Counted from the first letter of the stretch, positions 1 through 10,380 are shown. The stretch: 64,000 bases of DNA from Reticulitermes speratus (GCA_021186555.1 JAJKFL010000003.1:44985908-45049907), one strand, 5' to 3'. Notes: a model not told the origin generated them from the sequence alone. Translations and numbers: made by a program.

Positions 1-518
1 CTTGTAACCTCACAGTGATAAACCGTACCGCATTCCTAGTAGACCTGTCTTTGGATCAGGAACATTTCTTTTCACAAATTAAGCATAACCGCTGTAACTG
101 TGAGATCATAAAGTAGCAAGCCCTTGTAACTTGTCTGACCCCCCACGGACTTCCCTCGCTCTAGTCCGAGTTCTGCTTTGTATCTCTCTGTGACTCCGTT
201 TCTTACTCTTCTCACACAAACACATCATGGACCCTTTTACTTGCTACGGTCGACCTTCGTGTTGGTATCATTTTCATACATGTGTCACTGTGAAGTTTTT
301 CTTGTCAGTTAAATTCAAGTAAAGGAGACAGGTCATGAGAAAAGTCATTTTTATAAATGGCTTAATCTTTGTAATGGTGATGCATGGAGGTAAGGGCTGA
401 ATTCTTTTGTTTCTTAGATTAACCCAATGCTTCAGAGGGTTAAATACCTCAGTCCCCCAAAACGAAGAAAGCGCAAACGTTTTCTAAATTTGTGAAAGAC
501 TTAAGTCTTAACATTCTT
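1..518. other. Unannotated AT-rich sequence
   Basis: No open frame, repeat or splice-flanked exon that I can support. Scattered short A/T runs only. Confidence 0.5.
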
Positions 519-640
519 GTGTAAGTCTAGGGTATATTGTGTAAGTTTAGGACCTATTGTGTAAGTCTAGGACCTATTGTGTAAGTCTAGGACCTATTGT
601 GTAAGTCTAGGACCTATTGTGTAAGTCTAGGACCTATTCC
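519..640 (+). repeat. Tandem array, 20-bp unit, six copies
   Basis: Six consecutive 20-bp units start at 521, 541, 561, 581, 601 and 621. The consensus is gtaagtctaggacctattgt. The first two units carry substitutions (ggtata for gaccta in unit 1, a t in unit 2) and the last four are identical apart from the final two bases. Near identity suggests recent expansion or gene conversion. Each unit contains gtaagt, a perfect match to the core of a 5' splice donor. Confidence 0.93.
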
Positions 641-902
641 ATGTCCTTCATTTTATTGCTATACTCGTTTGTTAGAAATAAAGGAACTAAAGCATATCTA
701 CATTATAGATAACGATTCAGTTCGTACCTTACGGAGAACGCAGTGTACTGACATTATAAAGACCGATCAGCAGAAGCTGCACAGGGAAATAATGTCTGTT
801 TACTGTCAGAAGCATATGGAAGAAACAAGTAAACTGAGTGAGCAAAATCCAGACTTTCTAGCGTTAAACGTGGCGGTACATGTAATAATAGCGTGGTTTT
901 GA
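641..902 (+). other. Short open frame of uncertain origin
   Basis: An open frame runs from within the 20-bp tandem array (597) to a stop at 902. The part after about 690 has a mixed charged composition, including REIMSVYCQKHMEE. From memory it resembles strings found at the end of transposon-derived ORFs in cockroach and termite genomes, but I cannot verify that. No start site of its own and no splice signals stand out. It is more likely a mobile-element remnant or chance than a host gene. Confidence 0.18.
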
Positions 903-1785
903 AGGGTTCAAATTATAAATTCTTATTATCATGTCTGCATTTGAGGAATATACTATTGTTCTTCCACAGTATTTAGCTATAAAAGAAAATTAATAATATT
1001 ACTCATCATAATTGTAGACCCTAATGAGATCCGCCCTTATTTAGATATGTGTACTTATACGAAATTTATACGATAAACGTTTTCAGGAAAACTGATAAAT
1101 TTTTGATCTGAGCATCACTTAAAATAAGGTAACACTGTGTTAGTGGCGGCAGAAAATGAAATTTAGTCTACGTCTTTACTGTAGACCACAATAGTAAATT
1201 CAGTGGTAATCCATTCTGCACTTTCAGAGCTTATAACAGTCGCACAAACGGACACGACTTTCCTCTCTAAGTGTTAGTTTGTGCGCTGTGTGCAGAAGGC
1301 ACATTTAAATTCTCTTTACACCGCCAACAAAACAAAGCATTTCTATTATGGGTATTAGCCACATAATAATACAATTAGGAAAAATAATCGACGTTTATCC
1401 TGTGAATAAAACTAAGCATTTAAATACACTCTGAGAGTTCAATACGGTTTTATTTAATATTAAAACAAAGACACATGTTCACTAGAGCCTATGTTGTAAT
1501 GGTATATGTCTGACTGGTGTGCAGACGAAACATATGAAGAACAGATATATTCTCCTCATTATAAGTTCGCTTTTCTAAACACTGTGCAAAACCCATGGAC
1601 AGAAAACATTCCTATGACGTTATGACTATTATGGACAGACAGATAAACAGATGGACCTCAATCACAACTACAACGTGCCGCATATTTCGGTTTTTCATAA
1701 AGCCATTGCTAGGCACAGGCATAAAGATAGCCTGTAGGAAAAGAAGCATTACATGCAAGACGTTTTTAATTAAAAAGTCTTCTCT
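903..1785. other. Unannotated sequence
   Basis: AT-rich with no recognisable element. Two overlapping short open frames near 1595-1947 on opposite strands look like chance; the minus-strand one runs across the PLE-like terminus described next. Confidence 0.4.
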
Positions 1786-1789
1786 GTAA

Positions 1790-1937
1790 TTATAATTTTT
1801 ACATATAAACTGTTTGTATTCTCTTATACTTTTATGCGTGTGCCTGATGACGGCTTTATAAAAATGTCGAAACGTGTAGCACGTTTTGAACAATAAAATA
1901 TATTTCACGTTGTATTCACCGTGCATCGTTATATAAC
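1790..1937 (+). mobile_element. PLE-like terminal segment
   Basis: This piece contains, in order, the hammerhead-like core (1844-1885), the string caataaaatatatt (1891-1904) and ttcaccgtgcat (1915-1926). The last string recurs at about 54118-54127 and, reversed, near 42120, in each case beside an inverted-repeat structure. A ribozyme-like motif next to inverted terminal repeats is what is known of Penelope-like elements. No reverse transcriptase or GIY-YIG coding remains, so the assignment rests on the terminus only. Confidence 0.45.
1842..1886 (+). ncRNA. Hammerhead-ribozyme-like motif
   Basis: The order of conserved parts matches a type I hammerhead. CTGATGA lies at 1844-1850. One unpaired base follows, then a short stem II (GGC with GTC, one G-T wobble). 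GAAA is at 1869-1872. A perfect 4-bp stem III (CGTG 1873-1876, CACG 1880-1883) follows, then T-T at 1884-1885 in the positions of U16.1 and H17. Stem I pairing is not convincing, so the copy may be inactive. The family is known to occur in Penelope-like elements; activity here is untested. Confidence 0.45.
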
Positions 1938-2138
1938 TGATTATCATTCACCAACAAATGCACAATCTTAAAGAAGGTGTAATAACCAATATTGACATAT
2001 GTACATTGGTCTATGTACAATCCAAAATGACCCCCTGAAGATGGCAATATAGATTGCCTAATTACGTATAGGGGAAATCCTTTAATAAAGTAATTAGTGA
2101 AAAATTATCTTTGTGCATTTGTTGGTGAATGATAATCA
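1938..2138. mobile_element. Foldback element with 28-bp terminal inverted repeats
   Basis: The left end 1938-1965 (tgattatcattcaccaac and onward) is the exact reverse complement of 2111-2138, giving 28-bp perfect inverted repeats around a ~145-bp centre. The centre holds a degenerate hammerhead-like motif at 2031-2074: CCCC, CTGAAGA, one extra base, a perfect 6-bp stem II (GGCAAT with ATTGCC), then a mutated GAAA region and GGGG that pairs with CCCC. The string caataaaatatatt occurs at 1891-1904 and again at 2137-2150, possibly a duplication flanking an insertion. No coding capacity. Confidence 0.75.
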
Positions 2139-2491
2139 ATAAAATATATTGTCTGAAAATACAGTTTAGATTGACAGTCCATCTGTTATTTGTTTATTCA
2201 TGCATCACAAAGCGATGTCGCACCCTAAAATTGTATGTGTTTAAGACAGCAGAGGAAATTTCCAACCTCCCCGCCAGAACTTCAGTAACTAAACCTGCAC
2301 GTAGAATTAGTCTCAGGCGTACTAAGATGTTGAATGGTACGTTTAAATCACACAAGAATAACGTGTGCTATTCACATAGCCTCTGTTCCATCAGAAACTA
2401 ATAGCCCTGTCATATAAATACTCCCTTGCACTTAAGCTGCGTGTTTCGTGTACGCTTGGGATGTTTTATGATCCATATCTTCTTTCTGCAG
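2139..2491. other. Unannotated sequence
   Basis: One open frame (2129-2401) starts inside the terminal inverted repeat and has no other support. Otherwise nothing recognised. Confidence 0.4.
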
Positions 2492-2599
2492 CCATATCGT
2501 GCGTCTCGGTGGTCCGTTCCTTATCCCAGATGTGTGTAGATCTTCAGACAAAAAACACTTGGGCCAGAAATCTTCGGATTTCACGCCAGAAGCACGCGG
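2492..2599 (+). CDS. Candidate internal coding exon, gene unknown
   Basis: A pyrimidine-rich tract ending in tctttctgcag precedes 2492, and the segment ends at gcgg followed by gtaaag. The 108-nt interval is open in one frame: one leading base, 35 codons, two trailing bases. Key strings are HIVRLGGPFLIPDVC and SSDFTPEARG. The frame meets a TAA immediately past the donor and a TGA about 20 nt before the acceptor, so openness coincides with the proposed exon. I recognise no family. The neighbouring reading frame from 2461 is likely a shadow. Splice signals of this quality also occur by chance. Confidence 0.28.
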
Positions 2600-3040
2600 G
2601 TAAAGGCGGTGCTTTTGTGTGTAGGCCTAAGTTGGTAATTTACTGGAACCAGGGCCACGGATGAATAGCTGAAGTTTTAAGCTTGAGGCCAATTCGAAGA
2701 TACTGCAAAATACATAAATATACATAATTATAGGCCAACATCATGTAATTAATTTTGTCTATCAAGGAAAGATGCGGATGTGAGATAATTCTGTCTCTTA
2801 AACAGTTCTGAGGCAGCAGTAATTCTCTCTCATTTGGTTTGTAATATGCAACAAAAATATAACGATATTATTTCATTAAATTATCATTCATTTCAATAGC
2901 AAAATTTAAATTATAAACAAGTGCATATAGCTTGATTCCTTATTGACTAGTTCTTCAAAAAATGAGAAATGTAGAAAGTTAATGATATTAATTTATTTAT
3001 TTTTTATGTATCTGCCTCTCTCACTTCCTCTCTCTTTCTC
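2600..3040. other. Unannotated AT-rich sequence
   Basis: Nothing recognised. Confidence 0.4.
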
Positions 3041-3084
3041 TTTTTCGCTCTCTCTCTCTCTCTCTCTCTCTGTATTTCTTTTTT
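3012..3084 (+). repeat. Pyrimidine tract with (CT)n core
   Basis: The core at about 3048-3072 is uninterrupted ct, flanked by imperfect ctt/tct. The overlapping short open frames on both strands are products of this low-complexity tract. Confidence 0.9.
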
Positions 3085-5040
3085 CAAATTACAAACATGG
3101 CGACTTTTCGAAAGCTCGAGATATTTAATGTTATATTCTTCTGGGATGTAGCCCCCATGTAGTTTGGTAAATAGGTATAAATATTTCGAAAAAATCTGCT
3201 GCCACAGGCCACTCCAGAGTTCGGGGCAGAAATTTGTCCAAAACATTTCCAAATTTCTACCAGATTACAGTTGTTTAAAATATACGACAGTTACACTTGG
3301 AATGTGTGACAGGACAAGAGTAGAGTAGAATGGAAGACTCGTGGCCTAAGGACAAGGAGTCCTATGCACATTATGATTACTAAAATATATGAAAGCATGT
3401 TTGGGTTATATGAGGTTAAAGAAAGGTAAATCTGTTGTGTCACTACAGCATCTATAAATTTCATATTAAACATTTTCGATACAAATCTATAGTGAAGGAA
3501 TTTCTGGTTCTGTGCAAACTGAAAAATAATTTTTAACAGCGTGCATGGAGCAAGTAGCCTATTAACTTCACGGGACGATTATTGACAAGTTAATATGGCT
3601 TGGATAATGTGTTCAGGAATAAATATCTTGCAGTTAACCAAAGATAGGCCTACGCCCGCACTTAATACAAACATACCTAAAATATACGTAACACAGAATA
3701 TACCTATGCATAGGGTAATTATGGATTGGTAAAATTAAGAAATTGAGGTGTACGAAATATCTAGATCACAATCACCTACAGTATAACTAGTCACCTAATT
3801 TACATTTGCTGCCAAGCCTCAGGGTCTGCGATGCACTGCTTGAATGTGCATGTGAGAAGCACACAGCAAAGTCTGATGGGTATTTTTACCGTGACGGAGC
3901 GAAAGAATGGTGGGGAGTAGGAATGATGGATGAGCTTAATGAGTTACCTAGAATGAGTGACGTGGTAACAACTTGACATGAATGTAGGCTCCACTCAGCT
4001 GACAGACTCTCAATGTGAACAGGTAATCTACCTTATATAATACCCTTGGTTTGTGAAGTGTGAGTGAATTGAGTGGGGGATTAGTTGATACGCCAAACTG
4101 CAGCAATGCGATAGTTGGAATAAAGCTTATCGAATAGCATCATCAAGATTCTATCTATTCTGATTATTGTTGCTGATTACTGAATATCATAATTGTCTGG
4201 AATGTCGCGTAATGAAACAGTTACGAAAAAATGTGATAAAGGAGTTACTGAAGAGCTAACCTTAAATATAATCCTTTTTTCGTGACGTGTGTTATTATCG
4301 ACTGTCGTTATATCTGCGTATCAAGTATCGATATATATCGCCCATCGTGAATTTGTTCTTAGAAAATGTCAAAAAGCGGTTGATTACATTATTTCGAAAA
4401 TTGCTAACTATCAAAACGTTTCATTGCCGTGCTTCCGAATTCTTTTTCATAAATATTTGTAAATCAAATTGATGTTGCGCTTCACGAAAAAAAATCGTGA
4501 AAATTTTATTGTTTATGTTCACGATAGGCATTGTCAAAGACAAGTTTTTTCAGATGATAAAACCTGTAAGAAAGATTGTTTTAATAAAAAAGTTGTTGAA
4601 AAATGACCTTACTTGGAATTTTTTGTTTCTTGAAATGTGTTTCACTCTTCCCCGTGTTTCAGCAATGTTCATACGAAAATAATAATTTAGTAAACAGTGG
4701 TGTAACGATTTAATCAATCAACATGAATGAAGAAACACGTGATGAAAGATGGGTGGACTGGGGCATATTATATTAACCCCACCCTATGACGGATTAATTT
4801 CTAGTTTTAACATAATTTCGAGCTGCGTGATGCATTGTGCAAAGTGTTAAGATGAGCTGTACGAATATTGACTGGACTAATCAGACTGCCCCATCCACCT
4901 ACGCAGTCGTCCCAATTCCTCGCGCAATCACGCACCCACTTACGTCACCACGTACTGATCCATTCAAACCTCGCATACATTTGAAGTCCTTCTCGAAAAT
5001 CTGATAAGCATTCTTACATTTAGACAAGAATTGTCCCTCA
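3085..5040. other. Unannotated sequence
   Basis: About 2 kb of AT-rich DNA with no repeat or gene that I can name. Near 3139 the string ttctgggatgtag is reminiscent of the outer edge of the PLE-like subfamily seen at 28330 and 45379, but too short to call. Confidence 0.4.
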
Positions 5041-5140
5041 CTTTATGGCCAAAGTTTCATTACCGCGTTCACAACAGCCCGCCACACCCTCCTATCCTGA
5101 ACCAGAATAATTCTGTTTTCTTGTGCTTAAGTCTGCTATC
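5041..5140 (-). mobile_element. LINE-R 3' fragment (degenerate)
   Basis: The stretch around aagtttcattaccgcgttc matches, on the minus strand, the end of the LINE-R coding region that is clearer at 12230 and 49260. It lies head-on to a plus-strand LINE-R fragment 60 bp away, so two independently inserted or rearranged pieces sit back to back. Confidence 0.4.
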
Positions 5141-5204
5141 ATTCGGTGCAAAATCTTTTGTCTTCCAGTATGCTATCCAAAAATATAAAGATTAAGAACT
5201 ATAA

Positions 5205-5515
5205 ATTTGCCCGTTGTTTTGAATGAGTGTGAAACTTGGTCTCTCACACTGAGGAACAGGGGAGACCTGGGCGAAAGAGGGCGCTTGGAAGACCTGGGAA
5301 TAGATGTGAGGATAATATTGAAATGGATCTTCAAGAAGTGGGATGGGGAGGCATGGATCGGATTGTTCTGGCTCAGGATAGGGACAGATGGCGGCGCTTG
5401 TGAATACGGTGATGAACCTTCGGGTTCCATAAAATGCGGGGAATTGCTTGACTAGCTGAAGACCTGTTAGCTTCTCAGGAAGGACTCTGCTCCATGGAGT
5501 TAGTTTGCGTAAGTC
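5205..5515 (+). mobile_element. LINE-R reverse-transcriptase C-terminus, internally deleted
   Basis: The frame from 5207 reads NECETWSLTLR, the YGCETW-type motif near the end of many non-LTR reverse transcriptases. It then jumps to a GRLEDLG...KWIFKKW region that normally lies about 80 codons later, so an internal deletion is implied. The DNA continues through gaaccttcgggttccataaa into a 3' tail with ctctgctccatgg, shared with copies at 12145 and 16495. The product would be a dead retrotransposon fragment. The clade (RTE-like or other) is not resolved. Confidence 0.7.
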
Positions 5516-5910
5516 ATATCAGAGAATCATTTTAAGTCCAAGGCCATGTAACGTTTGATATCGTGCTGAGTTCTAAACAGTAAGTGTTAATTGTTAGTTC
5601 CCACAGAGCCACCGAACTGGAGTGCTACCAATTGCAATATTAATTGTATCTGCAGCGATCGTCCGTCCGTAGCATAAGGACAGATCATACCCTGACAGGG
5701 GGAAGCACTTAGTAAGGAAGTAATTTAAAGTAATGGGAGTACCGACACTTTTATTTGGAAGAGTACTTGAGTAGAAGACAGAAAACAAATTTGTAAATCT
5801 AAGTGGCAGAAGTGAAGTATTTATGCAGTGTGAAGAGATTTATTGGATTAAATAATGCTTGAAGTTGAAGATGAGATAATTGGACACTTATTCACTATTT
5901 GCTGAATTAA
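5516..5910. other. Unannotated sequence
   Basis: No recognised element; the minus-strand open frame 5594-5788 has no support. Confidence 0.4.
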
Positions 5911-5914
5911 AAAT

Positions 5915-6010
5915 GGACGGAAGTGTCAGGTCTTCTGAATTGTTACTCCGTGTCTGCTGGTAAGAGTTACCGACATCTCGGAGTGTCGCAATGCCTTCAT
6001 CGTCAGGATC
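5915..6010 (-). mobile_element. PLE-like terminus with degenerate hammerhead-like motif
   Basis: On the minus strand CTGACGA is followed by a GC-containing hairpin region and then GAGA in place of GAAA, with tgtcggtaa after it. That order matches the other PLE-like termini in this window, and the flanking DNA differs from them, suggesting a separate subfamily. The GAAA to GAGA change would be expected to disable cleavage. Confidence 0.35.
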
Positions 6011-6349
6011 AAGAAGTCCAAGGCGCGTTACATAGACATGTCGATCATCGATCGTAACAGAATGGATAGTTAGAACAGCGCTAAGCAGGCAGTAGTCACC
6101 ACCGACACAGATTCCTGTCCTGAGGCTCGTAAAGAATTGTGGTTATTCACTGGGTCCGAAAAATTTTGCCAAAGTATCTAACTGAAGTAAATGTAATATG
6201 ATCCATCACGTTGTGCGCATAGAATAAAACCGGCTACTATTCTTGGACAAGTTGTGTTGAACGGTGCATACGAGTAGGCAGTAATTTGTTTTAACTGAAG
6301 GAAAATTTCTCTCCCGACCCCAAAGCCTTTGAAAAGTATTAGGCATACC

Positions 6350-6350
<1 letters not shown>
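6011..6350. other. Unannotated sequence
   Basis: Nothing recognised upstream of the LINE-E tail. Confidence 0.4.
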
Positions 6351-6380
<30 letters not shown>

Positions 6381-6910
6381 TGTTATCACCTTTATGCAGG
6401 GTATTTACCATTATATACCTGAAACAAATCACGTGTCTGGGGTATATAGTGTTGCAGACATTCTGTAGTTACAATTCATGGTACATGTAATGTTATTTCC
6501 TATGTTGACTGTTTTGTACTTTTACATTAGTACTTTCCGAATTATGTGCACAGTGCCCTGTATGGCTGTTTTGTATAGTTCCTTGATTTCGTGCTTTCCC
6601 TGTATGCTGTTCAGGTATTCTCTGAATGATTTTGACATGGTTTCAGTTGTCACTATTATTACTGGTATCACATTTGTTTTTACATGCCACATGCGCTGTA
6701 TCCCAATTGTAAAATTTTTGTATTCTGGAATCTTTTCGGCTTCTTTCTTCATCATATTTCTGTCTCCTGAAATTGCAACATCTGTTAACATACATGTTCC
6801 TTTTTCATTATCACAGGTTATGATGTCCGGTTTATTGTTACGGATGGTTCTGTCGGTTTCCACTTTTTGATCCCATAATATGGTTACCTTACTTCGTGAC
6901 TTGTTTCTAC
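6351..6910 (-). mobile_element. LINE-E non-LTR retrotransposon, 5'-truncated
   Basis: A minus-strand element. It has an open frame for the end of its polyprotein (6522 to about 6910), about 140 bp of 3' untranslated DNA, and a 3' terminus ending in an (ATA)n microsatellite at 6351-6380. Truncation at the 5' end and a simple-repeat 3' tail are the signs of target-primed reverse transcription. A second ATT repeat at 6918-6945 abuts the truncated end. Confidence 0.75.
6522..6910 (-). pseudogene. C-terminal fragment of a retrotransposon polyprotein
   Basis: Read on the minus strand the frame is open upstream of the first methionine-like codon (a GTG at 6861-6863) to about 6905, with ILWDQKVETDRTIRNNKPDI and then DVAISGDR, RMWHVKT and HIIRKVLM before a TAA. 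The spaced KPDI and DVAISGD strings resemble a PD-(D/E)XK-type nuclease arrangement; from memory this C-terminal region is common in insect non-LTR elements. No frameshift is visible across ~125 codons. The plus-strand open frame 6478-6870 is its shadow. The rest of the protein is missing. Confidence 0.7.
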
Positions 6911-6917
6911 TAATTTT

Positions 6918-6945
6918 GTTATTGTTATTATTATTATTATTATTA
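6918..6945 (+). repeat. (TTA)n microsatellite
   Basis: Trinucleotide repeat with one interruption, at the truncated 5' edge of LINE-E. It may be the tail of another retrotransposition event. Confidence 0.9.
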
Positions 6946-7000
6946 ATGTCTCAGTAGTATCCCAGTTTATTACTATAGTTGTTTTAAAGATAAATTAAAA

Positions 7001-7260
7001 GTTGTCCCTATGCACGCCTTGAAGGCATATAGGTGGAGTGGGGGTATAGCTCTACTCATTCTTAACCTCTGTACTAGAAGGAGGTGAGTGGACAAGTTCG
7101 TGCCCCGCCTTAGTCACCCATTGAATAGAAGGCTGCGTGGGCTCCACTGCAGGTATGGACGTTTTAGAAAAGAGATAAATCTCTTACCCCTTTCAGGATT
7201 CGAACTCCGGATCATCCAGCCAGTAGCCTAGTCACTATACCGACTACACTATCCAGGCTT
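7001..7260 (-). mobile_element. SINE-B, tRNA-derived
   Basis: On the minus strand the head starts near 7260 with a tRNA-like A box (tagtgtagtcggtatagtg) and B box (gagttcgaatcct). The body passes through reversed ctctactcattcttaacctc and ends near gttgtccctatgc at 7001. RNA polymerase III would be expected to transcribe an intact copy and a partner LINE to mobilise it. A long (ATT)n tract lies directly beyond the head. This is one of eleven recognisable copies here. Confidence 0.75.
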
Positions 7261-7262
7261 CC

Positions 7263-7263
<1 letters not shown>

Positions 7264-7297
<34 letters not shown>

Positions 7298-7306
7298 CAT
7301 TATCAT
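7264..7306 (+). repeat. (ATT)n microsatellite
   Basis: At least eleven att units with cat interruptions at the right end, adjoining the SINE-B head. Confidence 0.93.
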
Positions 7307-9405
7307 TGTCGTTTCTTATTTCGTTTTTACTGGGAAGAATAGCATAGGCAGTTCATCTAGGCCACAAAGTGTTTGATCGTTTACTTGCAGAAATTGTCTT
7401 TTTTTACTTACATGTTGCTAGAATTAGGCTTCATGCTTTTATATAAATGTGCCAGTATTTTCTGTTAGGCTGAGGAGGCTGTGTATTTACATCAGGTGCC
7501 AGTCATTGCAACATAGGTCTTATCTCGGGCGTTGTGTTGGAACTTGGGGGTGCTGCAGAAGACAGAAAATACTGAGGAGAAACGTGGGCAGGCACTTTTA
7601 GCCTTCGAAATCCGTTAACCCTGTAGTTCTAACTAACCGACCCGCAAAAAGTAGGAGGACCGATTCTGTATCTGTCCCGCATTGCGGTTTGTCACTTATT
7701 AGTTATCAGACACACGCATAAGCGTGTCTATTCACGTTGTATAGACCAATGCGTTTCTTTCGTAACAAAATCAGACATGAAATTACCCACACGAAGCAAC
7801 ACACGTCAAAAGTAATGCGCGACATACAGAATAATTTATCGCTAACCTTTCTTGTCTGCCGGTATAGAACAGAAAGAGAAGGAATGCACTGACCTAGTGA
7901 GGGTGTTGTACAAAACCGCGAGTAAAATTCATCACAAACACAAAGTGGAAAGGATAAACTAATGAAGTTAATCTTTACAGTATTCTAATTTTTCAAAATG
8001 TGGCAAAACACGTATATCTAGTCTTATATGGGCCTGGTACGACACGAATTAGAATTCGAACGCCGGCAGCGACTCGAGGGCCACCGACTGCAATACACTG
8101 CATTAAATGGTTCGGAGAGTTAACAAGTGTGGGGACGGAGAGGAGTGATTAGGCTACGTAATGTAGCTTCATTGAAGAAAAAGAACGCACAGTGGACTGA
8201 AACATTGGGGGCAGCAGAAAAAAGTTATTTCACAAAGCAACGATTGTATTGTATTGTGGTGGTGATAGGTACATTTTGCTTCTGACACAGAATTCGCGAA
8301 CTCTTTTCACTGGAAATAGTACGAAGTTTTGTGGAGGGTGCTTACAAGGTTGAAGAGCAACAGGGAAACTGAAGCTCGATGAAGCTCTAAATGGCCCAAA
8401 CGCTTAGGGGCTTGGCGAAGACGAAGATGCATGGAACACTAAAACTCTCAGACTGTAACATTCCTACAGATTTAGCTACCAATTACCTGTGTTTCTACTC
8501 TTTCCCTTGCAATTCTTAAAATAAATACCTTTCACGTGTTTATGTCTTATCTAGTGGGATGCTAAGCAATATCAAACTTCGACAAAGTATGCAAATAAAA
8601 AAAAACATTTTATAATAAAGCTGGTAACGAACGTCTCTCGCAGGTTATAGCTGCGCTGGCACGCCAAGCTTGATCAGACGCTTCGCTATTACACGTTAGT
8701 CATCGTTCGTAAACCGCGGACCACAAATATAGCTACTACGTAATGTTTATTTAAGCTTTTATAAGCTTTAAATAATTTTTATTGTTCCGTAAACCGAAGG
8801 ATAAAAAACGCGTTAGCTCATCTTAAAAGAAAATAATTTATAGCACTGATAATTATAGTACAATATAAAGCAATCAGAATGTCTGGCAAATGTTGGTATG
8901 GAAAGTAACAAAAGAGTATTTTGCACCTTGGGGGTTTCGACCTCCTAAATTTCACTGCTTATTTATTGTAGACACAGATCTCTTGTTATACAGCTCATGG
9001 ACACTACACATGTTTCATGGACAAACACATTACTTTTTCTCATATTTATTTAACTAATATTGATACCAAGAGGAATATTTTGAAACTAATAACGCTTTAT
9101 GTTTATTTCTTCACGGCTCTTCCATGAGAAAGTTAAAGAAAGTAATTTGATGTTCGAATAAAGTAAGGGGATGTCGACATACAACAACGTTATTATGAGA
9201 AATTATTTTGTAGAATAAGCAGTGTCAAATGTCATCTAAATCTTTCAAGTAATTTGGAGGTGACAATGTGTGGCAAGTTAGACGGACGGACTGACACGGC
9301 CTTCTGTGTATGCGTTCACTACAATAATTCAGCGAGCTTTAAGTTTCTAGTATTATACATATTGTAATTGTTTATAACCGCAAATTACGTAAAACGTCAA
9401 ATATC
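7307..9405. other. Unannotated sequence
   Basis: About 2.1 kb with no long open frame. A GC-richer patch at 8010-8160 and the string cgtaaaccgcggacc near 8711 could be transposon-derived, but I cannot assign them. Confidence 0.4.
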
Positions 9406-9409
9406 CCAG

Positions 9410-9530
9410 GCCAGTATATTTGGGATTTGTGGTGGAAAAAGTGGCACTGGGACAGATCTGTCTCTCCAAGTAGTTCGGTTTTCCCCTGTCACTGTCAGTA
9501 CCATTTCACCCATACTCAAGATTCGTACTT
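9410..9530 (+). mobile_element. SINE-C body fragment
   Basis: The string tgggatttgtggtggaaaaa, then gtggcactgggacag and cggttttcccctgtcac, is the plus-strand form of the SINE-C body seen intact at 11896 and 62670. The tRNA-like head and poly(A) end are missing or unrecognisable, so this is an old truncated copy. Confidence 0.65.
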
Positions 9531-10325
9531 CGTCCAGTACCAACGCCATATAAACTTAGCGATTGATAGCGTCGCTGAATAAAATGCTTCTAGTAAATCC
9601 TATAGAGTTTGTCGCGAACTCATGACATTACATTCACATAATTTGCAACCTAAGAATGTGTTCAAATTATTGGCCTGTTTCAAAATCACAGACGCATAGG
9701 TTATTGAACTATATTTAAAATCGTTTTAAATTTTAATAAAAGTGGTGGATTGAAAAACCTTCGTCTCTTCTACAATCTGATTAGCCCATTTTGTGTTCCT
9801 TTTGTTTGCAGTAAGCTTAACTCCCATAAAGTGCATGTGGACTCTGTTCCCTTCCTTGATATATATATTCTGCGACTTTCATATTGTTACTTATCTTGCG
9901 TCCACAACTCTAGATCACGAAGTTTTGCTAAACTGAGCGGGAAGGGGCAGGCGTAAAATGCAGTCTGCTTCACAGCAAATTTTCTCCAATTCATAAAAAT
10001 GAGACACTGTCTGGTAAGATTTTTTCTGTTAGACTGTAAACGCAGATCTTGTTTCTTGTATCTTAAATGTTTAAAATTAAGTGACAAATAATCCTGAGAC
10101 AAATTTGTATGGCATAAGAATTGGAAGGGAGTAGTGGATTTCATACCAAAAGCGTTCCAATAGTGACAAGCGAAGGTTTACTTCATGGAATCTATATAGG
10201 CTAATAAAATGTGTTTGTGTGTCTGTCTGTGGCAGCCATAACTGGCCATAAAATAAAGAAGAAACCTTAAGGTCTTGAGTTTAGGATGATTTTGAGGTGT
10301 GTCGTGCCAAGTATAATCAAAATCA
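9531..10325. other. Unannotated sequence
   Basis: Overlapping short open frames on both strands near 9750-10144 have no other support. Confidence 0.4.
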
Positions 10326-10329
10326 CCCA

Positions 10330-10380
10330 GGGTAACTATGTTTCGGTCGGCACTGCAGCATCATACTTTGCCGATAACAT
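10330..10380 (-). mobile_element. Possible PLE-like terminus fragment
   Basis: On the minus strand gatgctgcagtgccgacc is followed by GAAAC and atagttaccc, the same order as at the clearer PLE-like termini. The CTGA portion has changed to TATGA. Weak. Confidence 0.22.

Noticed and set aside
519..640. CRISPR-like array
   Set aside because: The 20-bp units are directly adjacent with no spacers, and the context is eukaryotic.
6478..6870. 130-codon plus-strand frame, hydrophobic
   Set aside because: Antisense of the LINE-E C-terminal frame; its hydrophobicity comes from the complementary strand.
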